From assembly GCF_900497805.2 (NCBI RefSeq), contig NW_020944311.1:833071-897070 (forward strand): a stretch of 64,000 nt of DNA, given 5' to 3'. Positions 33,376-45,597 of this stretch are shown piece by piece. Position numbers and translations under genes: made by a program. Every line of letters begins with the position of its first letter. The first letter of the stretch is position 1. Source of the DNA: Vombatus ursinus. Taxonomy: Eukaryota > Chordata > Mammalia > Diprotodontia > Vombatidae. The notes under the pieces are model-generated. The model was given only the letters and a program-made list of their open reading frames with translations, did not search any database and was not told where the DNA came from.

Positions 33376-34185
33376 GCCATACATGAAATATTTAAATGAT
33401 AAGGAAATTAAGTGTCAATATGTGGGCAATCAGGAGTTTAAATAGCACTGCACTGACTCAGTGGTTGTCTAAGGGTTGTCTACAAAGGTCTTCCATGTAG
33501 CCTGAGCTAAGCCATGTGCGTGTAGCAAAGTGTATGGCTAGATCTCCTTTGGAGACACACTGCATAGCTGGATCAACATTTTTTAACAAGCCCAAATGGC
33601 TTCTGCGATCATTTTCTAGGATGATATCACAACACTGGCTGTTTCTGCCAAGCCAAGCCAAGTACCAACTCCACAACATTGTTCGTACAGTTACGTGTCT
33701 TTGGACCACTTTGGATCACCTAGGAGATGGGTATAACGAGAGGAAGGCGTCTAGGGTTTTGACATAAGACACTCTATGGAGTGGGTGGATTGCACTTTCT
33801 CGATGCCCCATGTGCCTTGTGGTCCTCCGTTGGTCTGTGCCAGGCAGTACAACTTGGCTTCTCTCCTGGCCCCACCCCAGGGTCCTTTTACCATGGCAAC
33901 ACCACAGGTGCAGAGGAAGGATTCTTCCCTCCCTCTCCAAGGGCAACTGTGGCCAAAGTCAGACTGTGCTCTGTGTCTGTGCCCACCCTACTCCACCCCC
34001 TGTTTAGAGTATCCTCTGTGCCACTACCAACCTTCCCCAACAATTTGTGACCCACGTGAATGAATCCCTATGTCTGGCTCTGCTGAGAAGAGAGCACAGC
34101 TCACACAGCCTATGAGACTATGACACATTAGGAAACAACAATGAGGATGAAAAGTGATGAACTTTTTGGAAAGGTCAGAAAGGTG
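33376..34185. other. Unrecognised stretch with open frames on both strands
   Basis: Frames occur at 33458-33709 (minus), 33516-33767 (plus), 33716-33946 (minus) and 33776-34063 (plus). I see no domain I can name and no repeat family. An old transposon or single-copy DNA are both possible. Confidence 0.35.
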
Positions 34186-34345
34186 GAGCACAAGCCTGGC
34201 TATACCCCAGACAAGCTGGATGTCCTCAGGCAAATCCCTTCTCCTCTCGGGGCCTCAGTTTCCTCCTCTGGAAAACGAGGGGCTTAGATGAGAAGATCTC
34301 TAAAGTCCCTTTCATCTTGGCCATCCTTTGATGCAATGACACCTA
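34186..34345 (+). mobile_element. MIR, sense
   Basis: CTCGGGGCCTCAGTTTCCTC, CTCTGGAAAACGAGGGGCTT and GATCTCTAAAGTCCCTTTCA are the MIR core and 3' part. Confidence 0.75.
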
Positions 34346-34624
34346 AGACTTACATTAATCAATAAGCCAATGAGTGCATTTTCTACTTCTAAAAGAATCA
34401 GAAGTGACCACCAATACGCAAAGAATATAAGCCAACAAACACACTATCTAGGAAAAACTCAAATGGACTTTGGACCAGATTCTCACTCTCCAACAGACGT
34501 GAAGAAGACTCAAAGTCCAAGAATACTGACTGCTCCACCCCATTCTAGGCTGAGGTTCCCCTTGAGCACTCCAGAGAGCACATCCAGAGATCATCAGCAA
34601 TTTACCCAGAATGACCCCAGCCAG

Positions 34625-34800
34625 CAGATGTGTGTGTATATGTGTGTGTACATGTGAGTATGCATGACAGACAGACAGACTGAGACAGAGAGAGAGAATG
34701 CACACATGAAAGAGAATATGTGTGTGTGTACATGCATGAGGGGGCAGGGGAGGAATGAGAGGAGAGAGGGAAAAAGGGAGGGGAGAGGAGGAAGAGGAAC
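34625..34800 (+). repeat. Compound simple repeat (TG, CAGA, GA)
   Basis: TGTGTGTGTATATGTGTGTG at 34630-34649, GACAGACAGACAGACTGAGA at 34668-34687, and later AG-rich runs. Confidence 0.85.
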
Positions 34801-35034
34801 TGAACAGAGCCAGGCCCACTGCCCCCTCAGGGTCCAATGGTTAGTGCTATCCTAGGGAGTAGCGGTCCAAACCAGGGTTGTCATCTCCAATGGTTACGGT
34901 AAGCTTTATGAAAAAAAAAATCTTTAAACAAACAATCTGTATAATTCAAAACTAGAACAAAAGTCTCTCCTGGAAAAAATGAATCTGTATAGCAAAGGTA
35001 GGCCCAGTATAGTCAATCAACCAACTCCAGTGCT

Positions 35035-35395
35035 TCCCTAGTGCCCTCTGTTTGGCTCTTCCTGCGCCAGGCTCCTCTGCCATCCACTGACAGCAGCCTC
35101 CCGGATCTTTCGATCTCCTCATTTCAGCCTCTTGGCTTCCTTCAAGCCTCAGCTTCGGCAACAAGCCTCTCCTGATCCTCCATTAATGGCAGCCCATGCT
35201 GATCATGTCTAATGTAGCCTGTCTGTGTGTTGTCTGCATATAGTTGTTTGAAAGTTGTCTCCTCCGATATAACATGAGCTCTTTGAGAGCGGGGACTGTG
35301 TTTTGCCTTTCTCTGTATTCCCAGCACTTAGCATGGTACCTGCCATATAGTAGGCACTTAATAAATGCTTGTTGACCGACACAAATTGAGGTGTT
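35035..35395 (+). mobile_element. L2 LINE 3' end, sense
   Basis: GGCTTCCTTCAAGCCTCAGC, AACATGAGCTCTTTGAGAGC, GTATTCCCAGCACTTAGCAT and AGGCACTTAATAAATGCTTG form the ordered L2 3' end. Confidence 0.88.
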
Positions 35396-35469
35396 TTTTT
35401 TTTTACTATAAAGTAAAAGAAATGAACACTTTAGAGAAATTCACTTTTTTTTTTGTTGTGGGGCTCGCT

Positions 35470-35605
35470 AGCTTTGTGGTCTAAGGCAAGTCATGTTGAA
35501 TGTCAGTTTCCTCAACTAGATGGTGTCTGAGTTTTCTTCCAGCTCTCAACTATGATCTTATGATCTCTCAGCCTCAGTTTCCTCATCTAGAAAATGGAAT
35601 AAGAT
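35470..35605 (+). mobile_element. MIR fragments, sense, possibly two
   Basis: TGTCAGTTTCCTCAACTAGA and, 60 bases on, CTCAGCCTCAGTTTCCTCAT repeat the same MIR core. This is either two partial copies or a local duplication. Confidence 0.55.
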
Positions 35606-35837
35606 TCATTTATCAAAATGCAACCCAAAAGAAGTCTATGAAACAGACAGAAATGCCCAGGGCCCCCAAGGGCCTTCAGCCTACCCAGGACTAAGTAAAC
35701 AGCAAGATAGGACAAAGGCCTAACTGGTCCAAGTAATCTACACTGAGGTTTACAGCACACACTACCAGAAGGATACAGACCCAGTTCTGAGGTCCACTTG
35801 AGCATAAGACCATGCAACAGCTGGGCAAGATCTGAAG

Positions 35838-36000
35838 CCATTTAATTCCAGCCCCTCATTTGACAGAGGAGGAAAAGGAGGCCCAGAGAGGTTGTGACTT
35901 GCCTCATATCATACGGACTCGAAGTAACAGAGGCTGTATTTGATGGTAAGTCAGCTGACTTCAGACCTAGTACCCTTTGCATTCTAGCACACTGCGCCTA
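35838..36000 (-). mobile_element. MIR, antisense
   Basis: CCCCTCATTTGACAGAGGAG, GAGGCCCAGAGAGGTTGTGA and GACTTCAGACCTAGTACCCT follow the inverted MIR. Confidence 0.7.
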
Positions 36001-36212
36001 GTGCCATTGGCTCCTCATGGTGGCTGTTGGGCCGCCACCCACCTCATTTCACCCCACAGCCTACACTCCAGTCACTAAATGATGCACCACTAGGTTTTAT
36101 ACCCCTTTCCCATGAGACTGCTGAGCTTAGCTTGGGCTAGGGCTTTCAGGGTTGGGTTAAAGGTACTAGGGGATACTAGCAAGGAGATTATAGCACTATA
36201 GCACAGAGATCA

Positions 36213-37562
36213 AAAACAATGACCAGGTAGGATTTATACCAGGAATGCAGGGCTGGTTCAATATTAGGAAAACTATCAGCATAATTGACCATATCAATAA
36301 CAAAATCAATAGAAATCATATGGTTATCTCAATAGATGCAAAAAGGCCAGCTAGGTGGTACAGTGGATAGAGCACTGGCCCTGGAGTCTGGCCTCAGACA
36401 CTTGATACTTAGTAGCTGTGTGACCCTGGGCAAGTCATTTAACCCCAAATGCCTTGCTAAAAAAAAAAAAATACATGCAGAAAAAGCTTTTGACAAAAAA
36501 GCACCCATTCCTATTAAAAACACTAGAAAGCATAGGAATGAAAGGCGCTTTCCTTAAAATGATAAGTAGTATCTATCTAAAACCTAAAATCACGCATGAT
36601 CTACAACAGGGATAAGCTAGAAGCCTTCCCAATAAGAACAGGAGTGAAGTAAAGATGTCAATTGTCACCACTATTCTTCAATATTGTACCGGAAATGCTA
36701 CAGCAATAAGAGAAGAAAAAGACATTGTAATAATGAGAATAGGCAACGAGGAAACAAAACTATCACTCTTTGCTGATGATATGATAGTATACTGATAGAA
36801 CCCTAGCGAAGCAATAAAAAAATTGGTTGAAACAATCAACGTCAGCAAAGTTGCAAGATACCAAATAAATCCACATGAATCATCAGCATTTCTATATATT
36901 ACCAACAAAACCCAGTAGGAAGAGACAGAAACAAAAATTCCATTTAAAATAACTGCAGACAATACACAATATGTGGGAGTCTACTTGCTAAGACAAACCC
37001 AGGAACTATATGGACACAGTTACAAAACACTTTTCACACAAATAAAGATAGATCTAAGCAACTGGAGAAATTTTAACTGATCATGGGTAGGCCAAGTCAA
37101 TATAATAAAATGACAATTTTACTTACATTGACCTACTTATTCAGTGCCATACCAATCAAACTACCAAAAATTATTTTATAGAGCTAGAAGAAATAATAAC
37201 AAAATTCATCTGCAAGAACAAAAAGGCAAGAATATCAAGGGAATTAATGAAAAAATATGAAGGAAGGTAACTAAGCAGTATCAGATTTCAAACTATATTG
37301 CAAAGTGGTCATCATGAAAACAATCTGGTACTGGCTAAGAAATAGAGTAGTAGATCTGTGGAATAGATTAGGTACACAAAATTCAATAGTAAATGACCAT
37401 AACAATCTAGTGTTTGATAAACCCAAAGATCCAAGCTTTGGGGACAAGAATTCATTGTTAGACAAAACTTGCTGGGAAAACTGGAAAAAAACCGGAAAGC
37501 AGTTGGGCAGAAACTAGGTATAGATAAACATCTTACACTGTTTAACAAAATAAGATCAAGTC
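36213..37562 (+). mobile_element. Decayed L1 (ORF2 reverse transcriptase and following part)
   Basis: The copy starts at the block translated [13 protein letters not shown] and covers [15 protein letters not shown] and the following region to about 37562, where it stops without a tail. It is truncated at both ends and carries a SINE at 36347-36474. Stops are frequent, for example TGA just after the FADD block (36792-36794) and TAG or TAA in the CPLSP block (GTGAAGTAAAGATG). The text is close to 16480-18180, suggesting the same older subfamily. Confidence 0.88.
36347..36474 (+). mobile_element. Short tRNA-derived SINE with poly(A), inserted in L1
   Basis: GGCCAGCTAGGTGGTACAGT opens the head, TGTGTGACCCTGGGCAAGTC is the body, and TTAACCCCAAATGCCTTGCT then 13 A bases close it. 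The L1 text ATGCAAAAAG before it recurs as ATGCAGAAAAAG after it, which fits a target-site duplication. It has no RTE-type tail, so an L1-dependent poly(A) SINE (marsupial WSINE/SINE1-like) is the best fit. Confidence 0.85.
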
Positions 37563-38826
37563 CAAGTTTTCTCATCTTCAAAACAGAAATGGCCGAATTT
37601 CAAGACCTCAGGGGTCACCTTGGACTGGGTGACTAAGAATCCCTTCTACAAAATCCCAATGGCCCACCTTCGAGTGAATCTTTTCTTCAGACAAAACATC
37701 TTCCTATCCTGACTGAGTGTGCGTGGACCGTGTTGGCTTGGCCCGAGCCTGACAGAAAGCTCATTCTGTCTCTTCCTTAGGCCCCCATGAAGCTAAGCTG
37801 CCCCCTGACCTTTAGTCCCCTTATCCAACTAAGTCCAGTACTTTTTGAGGAAAATTTGCCCAGCCTACCCAATAGAGGCCTCTCCTCCCACCACGCTCTA
37901 GTCCTCAGCATGATTCTTCCCTTAAAGCAAGCCAAGTGCATTCACTTTCCTGGCCTCCTCATATTAAGCAGCCCCAGGCCCCAGATCTTGAAAGAAATGC
38001 ACCCTGTACCTTACACATCAGCGGTGACAGTGGTGGCGGCAGTGGTGAGGACCAAAAGGTAGACTTCAGAAACGCCTCATGGCGAATCAGTTATTATCAG
38101 TGACACTCCCAAGTCCTTCATGACCTTCCAATATCCCACTCAAAGGACCAGGCAAGGAAATGAGGCAATCCAGGGAGTCAACCCTCAGTGAGGGAGACAA
38201 ATACTCAACTGGGAAGAGAAAAGAGGGAACTGGCTCCTCAGCACCCCCTGCAGGAAAACTGGGGAAAGCAAACTGTTCTTAAGAGTCTAGCTCTAGAGAC
38301 AGCAAATTGTACATTAAGGAATCACCAAAATTTTAAAGGACTTAGTCCAACACAATCACCCGTAGCCTAAGTGGAAGGAAGTTGTATGGGAGAAGGAGGC
38401 CTCTTTGGGAAGGATATTGGAAGGGTCAGGAATTGTGAGGAAAAACAGAGACTAATGTAGGAGAGGGCAAAGTTGGGAGGAGGTGAGGAGAAAGAGACTA
38501 AGAATTCAGCTAAAGGGTGAGAAGGGCTGTGGCTTAAGGAGTGGAAATGATCTTGCCTTTTGCCTTCTCTGCTTGGCCCCACACTACCGACCATTCTTAT
38601 CAGGGCCTTGGGTACCAGCCTTGGCCACTCTTATAGGCAAAAACTAGCTGGGAGGAACACATAGTCAGTTCACTGAATGATAGTGTCAGGATTTTTTAAA
38701 AATCACCTTAATAAGCCAGAATATTAAAAATTATAAGACAAGGTATAACAAACATAGATGCATAACTTAACCCTTGGGCCCAAAAAACCACTGAGGTCTT
38801 AAGCATCAGACCCAAGATTTGTACTT
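37563..38826. other. Unrecognised stretch (1.25 kb)
   Basis: I recognised no repeat or gene. Short plus-strand frames (37787-38062) are not supported by any domain. Confidence 0.4.
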
Positions 38827-39095
38827 GCAGCTACGTGGTACCACAATAGAGAAAACACTGAACCAGGAATAAAAAACACCTGAGTTCAAATCCAGCCTCA
38901 GATACTTCCTAGCTGTGTGACCCTGAAGAGGTCACTTCACCTCTGTCTGCCTCAGTATCTTCATCTGTAAATTGGGGGAAAATAATACCACTTACCTCCC
39001 AGAGTGATGTGAGGATCAAGTGAGATAATATTTGTAAAGCACTTAGCACAATGCCTGGCACATAGTAGGTGCTATAGAAATGCTTATTCTCTTCC
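38827..39095 (+). mobile_element. MIR, sense, near full length
   Basis: GCAGCTACGTGGTACCACAA is the head. AGTTCAAATCCAGCCTCAGA, CTAGCTGTGTGACCCTGAAG, AATAATACCACTTACCTCCC and AGTGAGATAATATTTGTAAA follow. The end runs into an L2-like AATGCCTGGCACATAGTAGG. Confidence 0.88.
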
Positions 39096-40649
39096 CTAAC
39101 TTGACTTTCCATTAAAGAAATTCAACTGAACCCTCCCAGTTAAGAAGCAAGTATTAGGTTAAAAAATGCCATTTTCTAGTCAGGTTTCCCAGTCTACAGC
39201 CCTTCCAAACCCATTTCCTGGCCCTTTTTCTTTGAAGTCACTGACCAATAATCCTCTTTCCTTCTGCTTTAATTTACCTGGGGGATGGGGGTGAGCAGGG
39301 GGAGGGAATCTAATCCAAACCATTGACTATGACAGAGCAGACACTGTCTACGTAGCAGTCACATCTAGGTCACTCTGATCTGTGAAGAAGCCAGGGAATG
39401 AATGTTCCTGAGCCAAGGCAAGAGAGGGCAAGGATTACAGAAAACACACACAGTTCATTTTCAGTTAACTGGAAACTTTCTGTACACAACTGGTATGATT
39501 CAATGTATGTGTGAAGAGTTGGTAACAGTTTAAACAAACAGCTAAGAAAGAGGGACAAGTTTTCAGGGAAGTGCCTCAGGGGCTCAGATTGTACTGAATA
39601 CTAATACATTCAGGAAGTGAGGAAACTAGCTGGGGAGGGGCAGACAAGCCCAATGTGGAGGCAGGACTCCTGAGAGACAAGGAGGCAGTGAGAGCCCCAG
39701 TGACACACCGAGGTCTGGGTGGCAGCAGACCACAGGGCCAAGACCATAGAAACAGAGGCAAGACTCAATATTTGCAAGGCTTGAATAGAAATCAACCATC
39801 AGAGCAGACAAGTGGGTCGGCCAGAGGAAGGGTCAGCAATATGCCAGAAACCAGCAGCATAAATAAACAAATAGATAGATAAATATTAGATAGATAAATG
39901 AATCGATCAGTCAATCAAGAGTCTACTAGGGAGGAAGAATAAAGCCAACTGCCATTAGGGCCAGCTTTCCTCTACTTCCTCCCCAAGCAGGCCCAGTAAG
40001 GCTACCAAGAACCTGCAGGTGGGATCAATTAGAGGCCCTGGCTGTACTGACCAGTGAGTGACCAGAGTGCACAGAAACTTCTCAGGCAGAAGACAGACAC
40101 ACATCTCAGAGGTGTAAATAGGGCCACAAATCATAATGACGACCATTGTTCCAGGCCTTTTTGTTCTATTCACTTGTTTTAGAGAGCACATTTACCATTG
40201 TGGGGGATTGAGAAATGTTTCCTGTCTTTCCCACTCCTATGCCTGAGGCTGGCACTGGACAATACAAGGGGCCTCTGGGCCCCTTGGATGCTGGGCTACC
40301 ACTCTGTCCTTAAAGCTTGCCTACTCCTATGATGCCAGGCCTTGAGATTTCATGGATCAGGGCCTTTCCTTGCAGTCTTCACATAGGCCCAACTGTGGAG
40401 CTGAAGACCATGGCTGAGCTTGCACTCCTCCAAGCCTTTCCAGCTGCCCAAGCTCACAGTCCACCAACATAGCCTTGAGGAGCCCAAGGGCACCTTGAGG
40501 GCATGATGAAGCATCAGAGGAAGTCTTTAACACAGGTTTCTTAGAGTCATATTGCTATAATTAACGGAACAGCATCATCATTATCTTCACCAAAGCTTTC
40601 AAAGCCTGCCCCACCCTCACGCCACCTGAGAAACAGTTGTCTTGCTTGT
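39096..40649. other. Unrecognised stretch (1.55 kb)
   Basis: No family was recognised. A short GATA/GATAAAT run lies near 39867-39900. Minus-strand frames between 39576 and 39811 overlap in several phases, which reflects composition. Confidence 0.4.
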
Positions 40650-41840
40650 ACTCACTTCATTCTGCAACAATTCATACAAGTCTTCCCAGAGTTGTCTGAA
40701 ATTTCCCCTTTCTTCATGTCTTACAGTGCAATAGTAGTTTATTACATCCATTTACCATAGTTTGTTCAGCCATCACCCAGTTGATGGGTATCCTCTTAGT
40801 TTCTAATTCTTTGCCACCACAAAAAGAGCTACTATACATATTTTTTTAATATATGGGTCCTTTTCCTTTCTTTGGTCTCTTTGGTAAATAGGCTTAGTAG
40901 TGGTATCCCTGGGTCAAAGGGTATGCACAGATTAGTGACCTTGTGGATTCTTCCAAATTACTTACAGAAAGGCCAGATCAATTTAAAGTACCACTAATAG
41001 TATCTCCACGTGCCTGTTTTCCTGCAGCCCTGCCAACAATTATCATTTCTTTTTTTTTTTTGTCAGCTTTGCCAATCTGATGGATGTGAGGTGGAATCTC
41101 TGAGTTGCTTTAATTTGTATTTCTCTAGTGAACTGAAGCATTTTTTTCGTGTGATTGGATTTCTTCCTTTGAAACCCACCTACTCTTGACTTTTTGATTC
41201 ACAGATGAATTTAGTTGTTATTTTTTCTAGTTTTAAAGTAATCCTTTGGTAGTTTGGTATGGCACAGAATAATCAAAATAATTTAGATAGTCTTATAATT
41301 TTTACTATATTGTCTCAACCTATTCACAAGCCATTAATATCCATGTAGGTGTCTCAGTGGATAGAGCACTGGGCCTGGAATCAGGAAGACTTGAGTTGAA
41401 ATCTGGCCTCAGATACTTACTAGCTATGTGACTCTGGACAAGTCACTTAACCCCCTTTAACTCAGTTCTTCATCTGTAAAATAAGCTAGAGAAAGAAATG
41501 GCAAACCACTCCAGTATCTTTGCCAAGAAAACCCCAAATGGGGTCACGAAAGATCAGACATGACCAAAAATGACTGAACAACAATTTTATATCCTGCAAC
41601 TTTGGTGAAGTAATTGCTTTAATTAGTTTTTTAGTTGACTCCTGAGGGTTTTCCAGATAGATTATCATATCATCTGCAAAAAGCAAAGATTTTGTTTCCT
41701 CTTTGCCTGTACTTATTCTTTTGATTTCTTTTTTTTTTTGTCTTACTGCTATAGGTAGCATTTCTAGCAGTATGTTAGATAGTTAGTTGTGATAATAGAC
41801 ATCTTTGCTTTACCCCTGATCATACTGGAAAGTCTTCCAC
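40650..41840 (-). mobile_element. Decayed L1, antisense, with a SINE inside
   Basis: Read on the minus strand this is L1 ORF2 reverse transcriptase to the C-terminus. A frame at 41486-41761 includes [17 protein letters not shown]. The left part (40650-41325) is the ORF2 C-terminal region inverted (for example GCCATCACCCAGTTGATGGG, TTTGCCACCACAAAAAGAGC). Large pieces between are lost. The SINE at 41344-41583 splits it. Confidence 0.85.
41344..41583 (+). mobile_element. SINE with RTE-type tail (RTESINE-like)
   Basis: A tRNA-like head (GTGTCTCAGTGGATAGAGCA) and body (TAGCTATGTGACTCTGGACA) are followed by AAGAAATGGCAAACCACTCC, CCAAGAAAACCCCAAATGGG and GGTCACGAAAGATCAGACAT, ending in AACAACAA. 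The tail matches the 3' end used by RTE/BovB elements, not a poly(A). Confidence 0.88.
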
Positions 41841-42914
41841 CTTTCTCCATTACAGGAGATATAATTTGAGACCAGATGAGGCCTCTTAAAAAACAGCAGT
41901 TGCCTTCCCTGCCCACTTGGGCTAGAAAAGAGTCTTCCTCAAATGAAGGGCTCTCTTGTTAAAATGGAGTTCCATGTGTAAAGTAGAACCAGAAACAACC
42001 ATAGCTAGCAACCTGAAGAAAAGTGCTCATTGGATACCATAGTAGCAGAAACTGGATTGAACTGTGATTTGTTCACAATTTATAACTTTGCCAAGAGTTC
42101 TGAGAAGTACTTTGTAATGATAGATGGAAGATTAGGATGCATCAGAACCAATATATAAATTAAGTTATGCATATGCTCTGCTCCACTGCCGGTCATGAAA
42201 GATGTTAATGAAACAGATAAGCAAACTCAGTAACAAAGGTAAGTGTGCCAGGCACCTGGCTTTTAAAGGGGATTCATGGACAGTGAACCAAATGGATATC
42301 AAGTTCATCACCATCATCATCAAAGCCCATACATTTCTCTGGATGGCTTTTAATGAGCAATAAAAATTAACAGTCATTGGGAGCTGAAGAATGTGGCACA
42401 GGCCACACATGTCCAAGGCATTTTCAGGGAGCCTGCTTGGAAGGCTCTCATATTCCTGACAAGTTAAACTCTGGGTCTCCCACTGAGCTGTGAATTCATG
42501 TTTACTTGTTACTTTTCTGAGAGTACAACAGCAGTACTCAAGAATCTCACTTTCCATTTATTTGATTATTACATGGGGCTATAAATTCTACTTAGAATAA
42601 GTTTATAGCAACCAAGTGCTTCATTTTTTCCTTCCTTACCATGAAAATTCACAGCCAATATCAAGTCATTGATTGCTACCCAGACATAAGCTTGAAAGCA
42701 CAGCTCTAAGGATCAATGAATTTAAGGAATGAACACCCACTCAGTTAATAAGTGTAATACAATGTCTCCCTGAAGGGAAGCAATCATTGGGATGACCATA
42801 GCATCAATGAGGCAAGCATGCCCATACAGAAACAGTGATATTCCTATGGCTGCACGCAAGCAAAGAAACAAGAGATGGTCACTTAATGGACTTCATTGCT
42901 AAGTAAGAATACTA

Positions 42915-42946
<32 letters not shown>

Positions 42947-43599
42947 ACATGGACTACGAAGCCAGACCAGCATCTCTTGAGGAAAACATTGGCTCCCTCT
43001 CTCACTAAGTTAAGGCAACAGAATTACAATTTGCCTAGTGCTCCTGGAGACACATGGGAGGAGGCAGTCATTTGGGGGAATGGGTGGCAGGACCATGCCT
43101 GCTTGATTTAACCCTTTGTTGCTCATCTTGCCCTTTAAATTAAGTAAAATGTCTTTTGGTTTGGCCTAATATGTACATTGACCCATCTCTTAAACAGAAA
43201 GATGTGAGGGCTTGCATGCATTCATTTGAGTAGATCTGAATCCAACCCATGTTTTAAAAGCTTAGAAGTAGTGAGAGGGTGCTATATGTAAGTCTGATAC
43301 CAAGTAATTCCAACCTATTTATTTTTGCCCCAGTAAGAACACTCATAAACCGAGTCCTTTGGGAAACTCAGTCTTTCCTTCTCTCCAAGGCTACAGTCAC
43401 ATTGTCTACAGCTACTCTAATCCCTCTGGAAGAAGCCAAGCTTCCCTGGGTCCTTTCATTTCACTTTTCTCTGACTTCCTTCTGAACAGCGGACATCTGC
43501 CTTGTCCTTCACTGCAGACCCCTTGTCTGGATCACATCACTCTAAGTCTCATTTTCTCAACAAGATCTTATAAGGCATAAGCACATAGCTGGCACATAT
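41841..43599. other. Unrecognised stretch (1.75 kb) with a CA repeat
   Basis: Apart from a CA microsatellite at 42917-42950, I recognised nothing. A 130-residue minus-strand frame at 42165-42557 has no domain I know. Confidence 0.4.
42917..42950 (+). repeat. (CA)n microsatellite
   Basis: CACACACACACACACACAAA and a further ACACACACACAA run. Confidence 0.95.
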
Positions 43600-43915
43600 G
43601 CACCACTTCTGAGAATCAGCATTTCTGAGTTGGCACAAGCCTCAGCAACCATCTGGTCCAACCCATACTCCCAAAGAAATCCCTAACATCATGTACCTGA
43701 CAGATAGTCATCCAACCTCTTCTTGAAGACTCTCAGTGAGGGGAACCTGCCACCTCCTCGGACAGTCCTTTCTGCTTTGGGATAGTTCTCATCAGTAGGA
43801 TCAAGTCTGAACCCACATCTTTGTAACTTACCCCTATTGCTCTAGTCCTGGAATCTACGGTCCTGTCAATTAATTAATCCTTGCCCATTCTGAACCCAGC
43901 ACGTCTAAAACCCAC
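43600..43915 (-). mobile_element. L3/CR1 LINE fragment, antisense
   Basis: AACCATCTGGTCCAACCCAT, GACAGATAGTCATCCAACCT, CTTCTTGAAGACTCTCAGTG, AACCTGCCACCTCCTCGGAC and CCCTATTGCTCTAGTCCTGG follow the inverted L3 3' end. Confidence 0.82.
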
Positions 43916-44059
43916 CTGTAGGGTGTTTTTGTTGGACAGAACTAGCATATGTACTTAGAATGTACGTACTGGACTCAGGAAAGAGCTAGCATGCCTCCTG
44001 CAAAGCGCCCTCTCCAAAATAGCTTTTTCTCAACGTTCGCCTTTCTTGGCCATGTTAAG

Positions 44060-44671
44060 CACCTTCTCCTCTTGTAAACCAATCTCTCTTCTCTGGATTT
44101 TCATAAGGCTGTGTCCTCTTGATTCTCCTCCTGTCTCTCTGACTGCTCCTTCTTAGTCCTGTTGGATTTTCATCCATGTAACGCCCAGTAACAGTGAATG
44201 TTCCCCAAGGCTCCATCTGAGATCCTCTTCTCTTTTTCTTCCATATTATCTCACTTGAAAATTCATCAGCATTCATGAGATTAATTATCACCTCCACATA
44301 GATGATTCCTAGATCTATTTATCTTGCCCTAGTATTTCTCCTGAGCCCATTGGACATTTTGAACTGGATGCCCCGTAAACAATTTACACATGAAATGTCC
44401 AAAATAGAACTCATTATCTTCCCTCCTCCTCCCCAAATCTTCCCTCTTCTGAACTTCCCCTTTACTACTGAAGGTACCACCATCCTCCCAGTTTCCTAGG
44501 TTTGAAACTCCAATGAACTTCTCTGCTCTGTGCTCTCACTCTCCCTACAGTTGCCAAATCTTGCCATTTCAACCTTCACCACGTCTCTCACATTCATCCC
44601 CTTCTCTCCCTTCACATAGCCACCACCCTAATTCAGGTCTTTGTCACCTCTTGCTTGGCTTATTAATGACT
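44060..44671 (+). mobile_element. L2 LINE, sense (reverse transcriptase 3' part)
   Basis: In sense frames the text reads EINYHLHIDDS, the degraded YADD block, then SPEPIGHFELDAP and VQNRTHYLPSSSP. AATCTTGCCATTTCAACCTT and CATAGCCACCACCCTAATTC follow. It breaks off where an antisense L1 begins at 44672. Confidence 0.78.
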
Positions 44672-45597
44672 TTTAAAAAAAAACTTTATTCTTATCATTT
44701 GTTTTCATGGTACTTACATCCCCCTTCCCTAGGATTATCATTTATAACAATGAATGTATTTTTTAAAGAGGAAGAAGAGGAAAAAATGAGCAAAGCCAAT
44801 CAAAATATCAAAAAGACTGTCATTATACACAATGTACCACACCCATGGCCACCCACCTCTACAAAGAAGTAGGAGTGGAAAGGGCAATATATCGTCTCAT
44901 TATCTTTTCTTTAGAGTCAAGTTTGGTCTTTATAATTTCACAACAGACAGTGTCAATTCTTTTGGGGTTGTTGTTCTCATTTATATTATTGTTGTTATGT
45001 ATATTGTTCTCTGGGTTCTGCTTACTTCACCCTGAATTAGTGCATCTAAGTCTTTTCATGCTTTTCTGTATTCATCATACTCGTCATTTCATGTAGCACA
45101 ACAGTATTCCATTATACCTGTGCATAACAATTTGCTTAGTTGTTCCCCAATTGATGGATATATGCTTTCTTTCTAGTTTTCTGCTGCCACAAAAAGTGCT
45201 GCCATAAATATTTTTGTTACCATGGTGTCCTTCTGTTTGTCAATGACCACTTTTAGGTATATGCCTAGTGATAGAATCTTTAGGTCAAAGAGTATGAATA
45301 TCTGAGTCACTTTATTGGCATAATTTCTAATTCCTTCCAGAAAGATTATACTATTTCTATACTATACTATACTATACTATTATACTATTTCATAACTCCA
45401 TCAATAATGCGTTAGTGTTGCTGTCTTTCCATAATCCTGCTAGCAGTGACTATTCTCATCTTTCATCATCTTTACCAGTTCACTAGGTGTACGGCGAAAC
45501 CCAAGGACTGTTTTGATTCATGTTTTTCTTATTATTAGTGATTTGGAGCATTCCTTCATATGGTTATTGATAGCTTGGCTTTTAAGACCTCCTTTTA
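44672..45597 (-). mobile_element. Old L1 3' end, antisense
   Basis: An inverted tail (AAAAAAAAACTTTATTCTTA) is followed by inverted 3' UTR and ORF2 C-terminus. CCACAAAAAGTGCTGCCATA and CAATTTGCTTAGTTGTTCCC are landmarks shared with 57795-58440. It inserted in L2 sequence and is interrupted on the right by a SINE. Confidence 0.82.
45350..45383 (+). repeat. (TATAC)n short tandem repeat
   Basis: Five or six ACTAT units expand the L1 text at this site. Confidence 0.85.

Noticed and set aside
40650-41840. Two separate L1 fragments in place of one copy split by a SINE
   Set aside because: Both parts are antisense and in consistent order on ORF2, with an RTE-tailed SINE between them, so one interrupted and partly deleted copy is simpler.
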